From Zavarzinella sp. (lineage in GTDB: Bacteria; Planctomycetota; Planctomycetia; Gemmatales; Gemmataceae): a DNA stretch of 64,000 nucleotides. The notes beneath the pieces are model-generated. The model searched no databases. It was not told the origin of the DNA and saw only the letters and a list, made by a program, of their open reading frames with translations. The translations under genes were made by a program, and so were the position numbers. The stretch lies in assembly GCA_041399155.1 (NCBI GenBank), contig JAWKTI010000007.1:191122-255121 (forward strand), given 5' to 3'. Positions 9,455-16,044 of this stretch are shown here, piece after piece. Each line of letters starts with the position of its first letter. Positions within the stretch are counted from its first letter, which is position 1.

Positions 9455-10630
9455 ATGGAACAGTTCATTGTTTCGGCGGTTCGCACACCAATTGGCAAGT
9501 TTCTGGGTGGGTTATCCAGCCTGACTGCACCCCAACTGGGTGCTGTGGTGGTGAAAGCAGCTCTCGAAAAAGCCCAAGTGGGGGTGGAGCTGGTCGATGA
9601 AGTGATCATGGGGCAGGTGCTGCAGGCAGGGGTGGGTCAGAACCCTGCCAGACAGGCGGCATTGTTTGCTGGTTTGCCCACGTCGATTGCTGCGTATACC
9701 GTCAACAAAGTGTGTGGGTCTGGCTTGAAGGCTGCAATGCTCGCTTCGCAGGCAATTAAAGCTCAAGATGCAGGCATTGTTGTTGCGGGCGGCATGGAAT
9801 CGATGAGTTTAGCGCCCCACCTGTTGCAAAAATCTCGAACCGGCTTCAAATACGGCGATGAAAAACTGGTTGATGCCTTAATTCGCGACGGTCTGTGGTG
9901 CGCCTTTGAGCAATGGCCCATGGGCAACGCAGCGGAATACATTGCACAGAAATGTGGGGTCGACCGCACGGCACAGGATGAATTTTCTGCCGCAAGCCAC
10001 CAGCGTGCCGCACAGGCACAGGCTGCGGGTGCTTTCGCGAATGAAATCGTCCAGGTTTCTGTGGGAAGTGGCAGCAAAACGACGATCGTTGCCCACGATG
10101 AGGGGATTCGACCAGATAGTTCTGCTGAGAATCTGGCTCGCCTGAAACCCGCATTTCAGGCTGATGGCACCGTCACGGCAGGAAATGCGTCGCAACTCAG
10201 CGATGGTGCTGCCGCACTGGTGATCGCCTCGGCGACTGCCGTTCAGGCCCACCAATTGCAGCCACTTGCCAGAATTGTGGCGTATGCCACCAGTGGGGTC
10301 GATCCGAAAGAGATTTTCATTGCACCGGTCAGTGCGGTGAAAATGGTTCTGGAACGAGCATCCATGACGATCGATCAGATCGATCTTTTTGAACTGAATG
10401 AGGCGTTTGCCGCACAGATGCTGGCTTGCAGTCAGCAGCTTGGGCTGGATTCTGCCAAAGTGAATCCCCACGGTGGGGCAATTGCGTTGGGGCACCCCAT
10501 CGGCTGCAGTGGGGCACGCGTGCTCACCACGCTGGTGCACGCATTGCACCACCACGGCAAACGATATGGGTTGGCCTCGCTGTGCCTGGGCGGTGGCAAC
10601 GCCGTTGCAATGATCATCGAACGCTTGTGA
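9455..10630 (+). CDS. acetyl-CoA acetyltransferase (thiolase)
   Basis: A 391-residue thiolase, the usual length for the biosynthetic or degradative acetyl-CoA acetyltransferases. The nucleophile lies in NKVCGSGLKA (C87); the other catalytic residues are in GGAIALGHPIGCSGAR (His) and SLCLGGGNA (Cys). The start ATG follows a strong AGGAGG with suitable spacing. The enzyme condenses two acetyl-CoA to acetoacetyl-CoA or cleaves 3-ketoacyl-CoA in the reverse direction. No polyhydroxybutyrate or beta-oxidation partner is adjacent, so the direction cannot be inferred from context. It is cytoplasmic. Confidence 0.93.
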   Translation: MEQFIVSAVRTPIGKFLGGLSSLTAPQLGAVVVKAALEKAQVGVELVDEVIMGQVLQAGVGQNPARQAALFAGLPTSIAAYTVNKVCGSGLKAAMLASQAIKAQDAGIVVAGGMESMSLAPHLLQKSRTGFKYGDEKLVDALIRDGLWCAFEQWPMGNAAEYIAQKCGVDRTAQDEFSAASHQRAAQAQAAGAFANEIVQVSVGSGSKTTIVAHDEGIRPDSSAENLARLKPAFQADGTVTAGNASQLSDGAAALVIASATAVQAHQLQPLARIVAYATSGVDPKEIFIAPVSAVKMVLERASMTIDQIDLFELNEAFAAQMLACSQQLGLDSAKVNPHGGAIALGHPIGCSGARVLTTLVHALHHHGKRYGLASLCLGGGNAVAMIIERL

Positions 10631-10658
10631 TCATTGGCTGTCACTTCTTGAAACGAAC

Positions 10659-11414
10659 TCATTTTGGAAAATATTCCATCAGCTTCTGTGCCACCAATTC
10701 ATGCCCTGCACGGTTCGGATGATTTACCTGAGACATGAAATCAGTCAATTCTTTCCCCGCAGCCACGGCTGCCTGGAATGCTGCCAGACTATCCACGAGG
10801 CCAACGGCATGTTCTGCCGCCAAGGCTCTGATCTGTGCTGCATGCTGGTTGAGTGGGTCGGTTTCTTCATTGAGTTTTGCTTTGGTATCCGGCGTGGGGG
10901 TCAGCAACAAAACGGGCACCCCTGCCTTTTTTGCAGCCAGAATCATGCTGCTCCAGGCTTTGTGGGCCGCCTGCAATCCCAGCCGCCGATCGTTCAGTGC
11001 ATAGTCGATGGTGATCAGATCCGGCTGCAGGGAAAGGACATCTTTCTCGAAGCGTGCCGCACCCGTTACAGATGCCTCCCCACCGATTGCGGTAACGACC
11101 ACATTGATGACTGCGGTGGGGAATCGCTCTGCCAGCCCCACGTGCAGCAGGTGGGGGTACGAATCAAACGTCCTTACCACCGGAGTAACGAAATAACCTG
11201 CAGGCACACTATGGCCATGGCAGACAATCCGCAGTGCCCGATTTTTGGGCCACTTCGCCGCAGCCAGCTCTCGAAACTTGGCAAGATAGGTTTGAGGGTC
11301 TACCACTTTGGGTGTGGGACTCTCCTCCCCGCCAAGGGTGCTCTGCTGGATAGCTGTCAAACAAATAGCAGCCCCACCGAGCAACGACCGACGCGAAATC
11401 TCCAGATGATCCAT
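10659..11414 (-). CDS. Tat-exported SGNH/GDSL-type hydrolase
   Basis: The N-terminus carries a twin-arginine signal (ISRRSLLGGAAICL) followed by an SGNH-hydrolase-like domain. Block I appears as IVCHGHSVPAGYF, with Ser of the GHS motif as candidate nucleophile; IDYALNDRR contributes the Asn block, and VNHPNRAGH supplies the C-terminal His. The Asp normally just before that His is not obvious, so the catalytic set should be treated as tentative. I chose the ATG at 11414 because GGAGG lies seven bases upstream; an ATG at 11426 would contain that ribosome binding site within its own codons. The family contains esterases and carbohydrate acetylesterases; the substrate is unknown. Confidence 0.8.
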   Translation of the reverse strand: MDHLEISRRSLLGGAAICLTAIQQSTLGGEESPTPKVVDPQTYLAKFRELAAAKWPKNRALRIVCHGHSVPAGYFVTPVVRTFDSYPHLLHVGLAERFPTAVINVVVTAIGGEASVTGAARFEKDVLSLQPDLITIDYALNDRRLGLQAAHKAWSSMILAAKKAGVPVLLLTPTPDTKAKLNEETDPLNQHAAQIRALAAEHAVGLVDSLAAFQAAVAAGKELTDFMSQVNHPNRAGHELVAQKLMEYFPK

Positions 11415-11705
11415 AGCAACCTCCATCGAGTAGGTGGTAATATACAGAGCGGAAGAGCCAATTCGTCAACGCCGAAATAGGGTATTGATCGCGCAGATTC
11501 ACGAAAGAGTTTACCAAGTAATTTCTGTTCGATTTCTTTGCACCCTCCAATTCTATTTTTAGCACTGTAGGATTTGCTTTGTGAAAGGTCCCAGGAAAAG
11601 AATCACCTGTCATTGACTAAATGTACCTATTTTTCATTGCATTTTTCTCATGAGAGATTATTCTGAATTCAGTTAAGGCCTCAGAAGGCGGAGCCCGACA
11701 AAGCG

Positions 11706-12128
11706 ATGACATGGGACGAAGACAGTCTGGAGCACGGATACGTCCTCGACCGGATCGCCAGTGGCGGGTGGTGGCACCTGCACTTCGGCCGCTCTCGCTG
11801 GTCGTACCACTGCGACATGTTGGGTCACCAGACGAAAATCCTGGCGGTACTCCAGAGGTTCGAGGCGGGGGCGGTCTCTGCGTCGCCGCCGTACTTCCTC
11901 ACTCTGGACGGCGAGGGCGTGGAGTTATCTGCGTCAGAGGTCTCACTGGATTTCTGTTGGGGTGACCGTTTCGCAGATACTGAGTTGGCCGACGAGGCGC
12001 GGAACTTTCAGCGTGAGGTCGTGCCACTGCTGCACGACAGCCCTACGTTTCAGCGATCACTGGCAGAAGTCGTGGCTCTCCAGCAGCACCGACAGGTGGT
12101 TGCACCGGGCACTCTCAGAAGGGACTAA
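11706..12128 (+). CDS. hypothetical protein, first gene of cassette block
   Basis: A 140-residue protein that I do not recognise. It is soluble, with no signal peptide, and contains aromatic-rich segments such as GGWWHLHFGRSRWSYHC. Its codons are visibly GC-richer than those of the resident genes on either side, which suggests transfer. It lies about 28 nt after a core-site-like GTTAAGG (11672-11678) and its stop is 65 nt before the first 126-bp attC-like site. That layout, a short promoterless-looking gene squeezed between recombination-site-like repeats, is that of an integron gene cassette. The function is unknown. Confidence 0.65.
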   Translation: MTWDEDSLEHGYVLDRIASGGWWHLHFGRSRWSYHCDMLGHQTKILAVLQRFEAGAVSASPPYFLTLDGEGVELSASEVSLDFCWGDRFADTELADEARNFQREVVPLLHDSPTFQRSLAEVVALQQHRQVVAPGTLRRD

Positions 12129-12193
12129 CCCTGCACAGGACACAAAGTCACTGATCGCGTCAATTCTGAAACCAAAGTTGGTTGGTCGGCCTA

Positions 12194-12319
12194 ACTTAAC
12201 GAGACAGCGATTGACTATATAGTTAAGCTGACCGCCGCGAGCGGCCGAAATGAGCGATTGGAGCAGGAATCGCTTCGTATCCACTGTCGCGACTCTGCTC
12301 AATCGCGGCCCCGTTCGCC
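12194..12319 (+). repeat. attC-like 126-bp site, copy 1
   Basis: The element runs from ACTTAAC (12194-12200), which fits the RYYYAAC inverse core, to GTTCGCC (12313-12319), a one-base departure from GTTRRRY. Between them is an imperfect hairpin: GCGATTGGAGCAG at 12254-12266 pairs with CTGCTCAATCGC at 12295-12306, leaving one unpaired G, as extrahelical bases do in integron attC sites. The length is exactly that of the copies at 12808-12933 and 59753-59878. The next gene starts 8 nt after the core site. An ORF caller may begin that gene inside the repeat at 12250, which would add a false MSDWSRNRF leader. Confidence 0.7.
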
Positions 12320-12327
12320 GGCAAAAC

Positions 12328-12747
12328 ATGGCACACACTGATCTGCCGTCCCTGAATGTTCAACTTTGGTATGGGACGATTCTCGTTGCGGACTTGCGTA
12401 ACGTCATTGCCCACCAAGGAACGTGGTCCGGCGAATACGAACAACGTGTCGCTCCTCAGCAGGGCAAGTTAGAAACGCGAGTGTGCGATTACATCTCCTT
12501 CTGTGAGAAATGGCACAAACGCCTCAAGGAAGACAAGAATCCGAATGCCAAAGAGTTTGACGATTTCAAGGATGTGTTGAACTCTGGCCTTTGGCATGTG
12601 CTTTGTGCGGACGGGGCTGAGTTGAAAATCCCTGACGGCCCGATTTTTGTCCATGGGGAAGCGAGCTGGAATCATCCAGACAACGAGCCAACGCGAGAGT
12701 CTGCAGCCTATGAGTACTGGTGCCAGCGAACCAGCCCTTGCACCTGA
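12328..12747 (+). CDS. hypothetical protein, second cassette gene
   Basis: A soluble protein of about 139 residues with no family I can name. It includes LVADLRNVIAHQGTWSG near the N-terminus and a charged helical stretch around FCEKWHKRLKEDKNPN. I chose the ATG at 12328, 8 nt after the core site of the first attC-like repeat; the frame remains open back to 12250, but that extension is the translated repeat itself. The stop is followed by a GC-rich inverted repeat (GGGGCCGCC near 12752 and GGCGGCCCC near 12791) and then by the second attC-like site at 12808, so the gene and its site form one complete cassette of about 614 bp. The function is unknown. Confidence 0.65.
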   Translation: MAHTDLPSLNVQLWYGTILVADLRNVIAHQGTWSGEYEQRVAPQQGKLETRVCDYISFCEKWHKRLKEDKNPNAKEFDDFKDVLNSGLWHVLCADGAELKIPDGPIFVHGEASWNHPDNEPTRESAAYEYWCQRTSPCT

Positions 12748-12807
12748 CCGGGGCCGCCATTCTGTTTCGCCCGGCATGAAGGATTTGCAGGCGGCCCCGG
12801 CAGGTGA

Positions 12808-12933
12808 GCTTAACTGGGTCCGCGATTGAGCATATACTAATGGTGACAGCCTCAGCTGCCTAAGTGAGCGATTGGAGCAGGAATCGCTTCGAATCCACTC
12901 CGCGACTCTGCTCAATCGCGGACCTCGTTAGGC
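12808..12933 (+). repeat. attC-like 126-bp site, copy 2
   Basis: This copy has perfect consensus ends: GCTTAAC (12808-12814, RYYYAAC) and GTTAGGC (12927-12933, GTTRRRY). Inside them are 16-bp perfect inverted repeats at 12817-12832 and 12909-12924, and an inner imperfect hairpin with the same single-base bulge as in copy 1. A partial inner inverse core, GCCTAAG, lies at 12858-12864. The next cassette gene starts 24 nt after the core site. The total length of 126 bp is within the range known for attC sites and close to the long repeats of Vibrio superintegrons. An alternative reading as a miniature inverted-repeat element is discussed under findings. Confidence 0.78.
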
Positions 12934-12957
12934 GGCCGAGGGCTTCAGACGTTCCCG

Positions 12958-13575
12958 ATGAAACAAGCTGAGAAACAGAGGCTCACGGCACTTACCCGCG
13001 ACGCCGTCGCCCAACTAACCACCTGCCCCTCGAAGGTTAAGGAGCACGCTGAGAAGGTCGCGGCCCGGTACTCGCCGACGAATGCCGAGCAGTACCGGAA
13101 GCTGTCCGAGATCGTCTGGTGGCTCATCGCAGTCGACTGCGTCGAGGATGCGCTGGGCTTGCTGGATGCGATCTGCGAGGTGGACGACAATTACTACTGG
13201 ATGTTCCACGCACTTGGGAGCGCCTTCGCGACACGAGCGTGGCTCCGAGCGAGGTACGAGCAGGTGGCGGCCGCGCGGGAGGATGCCCTGACTGCCCTCC
13301 ATTGGATCGGGCGTGACCCGAACTCCAAGGCGATAACCGAATCCGAGGTCCGCGGGGCGCTGGAGCGGTTCGACGGATGGCTGGAGCGGGCCGCAGGCGA
13401 GCGGGGAACGGTGACGGCCTTGCACGTTCTCTCCCACGCACTGCGGGTTCTGGTCATGTATCAACAGTTTGCCGTGGCGGGCGATTCCGCCGCCAAGGCG
13501 ATTCCGCCGGGCGAGTTTACCGCGCGGCTGGAGTCCGGCGTCCAGACGCTGCATCGTCGGATCAACAGTTGGTGA
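12958..13575 (+). CDS. hypothetical protein, third cassette gene
   Basis: A 205-residue, mostly helical soluble protein that I do not recognise. Features include a Lys/Glu-rich N-terminal helix and a YYWMFHALGSAFATRAWL segment in the middle. It is clearly GC-rich compared with the host genes. The ATG at 12958 lies 24 nt after GTTAGGC of the second attC-like site. No third attC follows its stop: only a near-consensus GACTAAC at about 13613 is present and the sequence then turns AT-rich, so the right end of the cassette block seems to have been lost before or independently of the IS insertion further on. The function is unknown. Confidence 0.65.
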   Translation: MKQAEKQRLTALTRDAVAQLTTCPSKVKEHAEKVAARYSPTNAEQYRKLSEIVWWLIAVDCVEDALGLLDAICEVDDNYYWMFHALGSAFATRAWLRARYEQVAAAREDALTALHWIGRDPNSKAITESEVRGALERFDGWLERAAGERGTVTALHVLSHALRVLVMYQQFAVAGDSAAKAIPPGEFTARLESGVQTLHRRINSW

Positions 13576-13976
13576 GGCCGCAGACGCCGCCCCAGGAACT
13601 TCCCCAGCTGAAGACTAACGGTTTAATTCAACTCACTTAAATTATTTCATCTGTGAAAGCTAAAAGTGCTTATTCAACGCGCAAAGATAGCGTCTGACGT
13701 GGGTATCTTTTGCAAAAATTCCCCCAGACCTGTTCTTCATAAAATTGTCAAAAACCTGCTCTTTCCATTCACGCAACAGTGGGTTCCACCTTTTTCAACT
13801 CATACTCCAGCACTTTTACCAGACGGTGCAACTGTTTTTCGTGACGGGCATTTACTTCCGCAGCAAAAGATCATTCCTGCTAATTCGTGGAATCTCCCTC
13901 ACATGCAAAAGAAAAGGAGGGGAATTCAATTTTCCCATGTTGCTTCAGGCACGAAGTGCCGTCTAGGAAAAGCCCG
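13576..13976. other. gene-free stretch between cassette block and IS element
   Basis: No credible coding region is seen here. The first 50 bases are the GC-rich tail of the third cassette, after which composition turns AT-rich. The last part contains a palindromic module, GGCACGAAGTGCC, at 13948-13960, which is the left arm of the nested repeat interrupted by the IS element. Confidence 0.6.
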
Positions 13977-13988
13977 GTCCGTGAGGGC

Positions 13989-15498
13989 CATTGGTGTGAA
14001 GGTCTTGAACTGCTGGGAGGATTTGGCTAAGTTCTTTAAGAGTAAGGTTTTATGTTTTGTCAAGGATTGACAGATGACTTCAAATTCATTCGCTTCAGAG
14101 GCTTTATCACGCCTACCTTTAGCCGAAGCCGCTTTCCTCATGCTTGATGACATTTTCCAAAATAATACGCTTGAAGCGATCTATCAATCAAATCGTGGAC
14201 GCACCTACACTCGTATTTTGACATTCTCTTCATTTTTCCAATTGTTGCGAGATTCACTGATTTCTCCCGATCACTCTGCCAGGGCTCGTCTGATCGATGC
14301 ATCTGAAAACGGTGAATTGCCTACATCGCTCAAAGCGTTTTATGACAAATTAGCGCATATGCCGCCAGAGGTTGGGGCGGGGCTCCTTTCGCATTCCTAT
14401 CGGGCTATTTCAAAGCTTTTGCCAAGAAAAATGACTTCTAAATTACCAAAATCTCTTTGCAAACTTACTGTTGTCGCCGTTGATGGCAAAGTAATTAAGC
14501 ATACGATGCGCGCCTTCTTCCTTTAAGAATAAGCAAGCAAAATGCATCAAAATTGCTTGGAGGGAAAGCACTTGTTGCAGTGAATCTGAGTACTGGTCTG
14601 GTAATGGAAATGGCTTCGGAATTGGATGGAGAAGCAAGTGAAACACGCTTGTTAGCTCCACTTTTGCAACAGCTGAAAGACCATTGCGGCGAGAAATTAA
14701 TTGTGGCGGATCGATGCTATGGTTTCTACAAGCATATTGCAATGATCAAGGATGACGGGTGCCATTTTGTTTTACGAGTTGCAAGCATTACCCAATTTAT
14801 TCAAGATCCGAAAAACCAGCGAGAATTGGCAAAGACCGATATGGCCGAAAACTTATCGAAGAACATGGCTGGATCACAAGTCAAAAGAATACGAAATTGA
14901 TCGCAGTACGCCGACTGAGCATTATCCGCGATAAAGTGCAGATACAACTACTAACAGACCTGACCGATTCGAAACGATACCCTGCAGACGACATCGCAGA
15001 GATATATCGCTATCGTTGGGATATTGAGCGTGTATACGCGACGATTACAAAAGTGTTTCAGTTGCGTCACTTGATAGGTACCAGTCCAGAGGCTGGTTTA
15101 ATACAAGCATCGCTTTGCCTCATTTTATTTAACATTACAGAAGCAATCAAATGGCATATTTCGGTCGGAAACGGAAAGAAAATAGATGAAGTATCTGGCG
15201 AAATGCTCTGGCGAGATATCCGAGATGAGGTGATGGCCGCAACGCGATTGCTTCGAACGCGCGATGTGCAGATGCTGCTTCAAGGGATCAAACAAGAAGT
15301 GGGGATATTAGAAAGACTAACTGAATTATTGGGCAATCTGTGGAAAAAGAAGTGGGCAAAAAGCAAAGTAGGGCGTACAGATCCTACAAAAATTCCAAAT
15401 CCAAAACCCCAAAAACTGAAACAGACAACTTGCCACGATTCAGTCTTTAGGGTGATGAAGCGAGCAAAAAAATGATGTCCAAGACCTTCACATCAATG
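13989..15498 (+). mobile_element. IS4-family insertion sequence, 1510 bp
   Basis: The ends are 19-bp inverted repeats with one mismatch: CATTGGTGTGAAGGTCTTG at 13989-14007 and CAAGACCTTCACATCAATG at 15480-15498. They are flanked by a 12-bp direct duplication, GTCCGTGAGGGC, at 13977-13988 and 15499-15510. The duplication length and the encoded DDE transposase fit the IS4 family. The element sits in the middle of a palindromic repeat. The target duplication is still perfect, so insertion is recent, although the transposase reading frame is broken. Confidence 0.88.
14074..15475 (+). pseudogene. IS4-family DDE transposase, two frameshifts
   Basis: The transposase is spread over three frames. The first part (14074-14526) ends shortly after VVAVDGKVIKH, which carries the first catalytic Asp. 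The second part continues from about 14520 through SKLLGGKALVAVN and LIVADRCYGF, which carries the second Asp. The third part, from about 14840 to 15475, includes DRYGRKLIEEHGWI and YRYRWDIERVY, with the catalytic Glu in the YREK-like motif. The joined protein would be about 460 residues, a normal IS4 length. A frameshift lies near 14510-14525 and another near 14815-14845. With two separate shifts, programmed frameshifting is unlikely, and I treat the gene as inactive unless these are sequencing errors. Confidence 0.85.
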
Positions 15499-15823
15499 GT
15501 CCGTGAGGGCCGGGTAATATATGCCTACAATGTAGCAGGCCTGTAAGGCCGTCTGATTGCATTGAATCGAATCACCAAAATAATTTGTCGCAAAATTGAG
15601 TTTTAGACGGCCTTACAGGCCTTAGACTGTTTTTCTGATAAACCCCCCAGGCCTTCCGGCCTGGGCTATACCTAGACGGCACTTCGTGCCTGCAGCAGGT
15701 TAACTGCCCGGTAGTTATAGCTACTTTGTTGTTAGCTTATATTTGCGTATCTACCCCGCGACTCGGCATGAGTTAAACCAAAATCATTTTGAAATTCGGT
15801 GTTTCTGGTATTGTTTGATCCAA

Positions 15824-15979
15824 CCGCGGCTAACGCCGTCGGCTCACAATCCCAACCGAGGTTGGGTTTTAGACGGTTGTGTCTACAACCTTCATTCCCG
15901 CGAAGGCGGGAAACCAGTACTAAACACTTGAGTTGGCAACTCAACATCATTTTCTGTGAGCCGACGGCGGTAGCCGCGG
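15824..15979. repeat. second nested palindromic repeat cluster
   Basis: The outer arms, CCGCGGCTAACGCCGTCGGC from 15824 and its near complement ending at 15979, enclose TCACA/TGTGA extensions and a series of small palindromes: an AACCGAGGTTGGGTT module, ACGGTTGTGTCTACAACC, CATTCCCGCGAAGGCGGGAA at 15893-15912, and GAGTTGGCAACTC. The modules differ from those of the neighbouring cluster, but the architecture of palindromes nested in palindromes is the same. No gene is visible between 15691 and 16044. Confidence 0.7.
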
Positions 15980-16044
15980 TTTGCTTGATAGACGTTAAAC
16001 CACCGATTTTCATATGAAATTGGGTTTAGATGAGAAATTTCACA

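Larger units (their letters stand above)
13948..15690. repeat. nested palindromic repeat cluster split by an IS
   Basis: The outer arms are a 20-bp perfect inverted repeat at 13948-13967 and 15671-15690. Inside lies a second 18-bp pair, AGGCCTGTAAGGCCGTCT at 15537-15554 and its complement at 15605-15622. Each arm is itself a small palindrome ending in GTCT. Further palindromes are GGTCCGTGAGGGCC, now split by the IS and its target duplication, and CCAGGCCTTCCGGCCTGG near 15649. Without the IS the whole structure would span about 220 bp and could fold into a large cruciform or RNA hairpin. The modules resemble REP-type intergenic palindromes. Confidence 0.7.

Noticed and set aside
12301..12310. 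Direct evidence of an integron integrase next to the cassettes
   Set aside because: No tyrosine recombinase with an IntI-like patch is encoded anywhere in the window on either strand, so I claim only integrase-less attC-like clusters.
12250..12327. N-terminal extension MSDWSRNRF of the second cassette gene
   Set aside because: The same peptide arises from every copy of the 126-bp repeat, including upstream of the immunity-22-like gene, so it is translated repeat and not protein.
13666..14070. ORF of 134 codons upstream of the transposase
   Set aside because: It crosses the IS left end and the palindromic repeat and has no plausible start signal or protein features.
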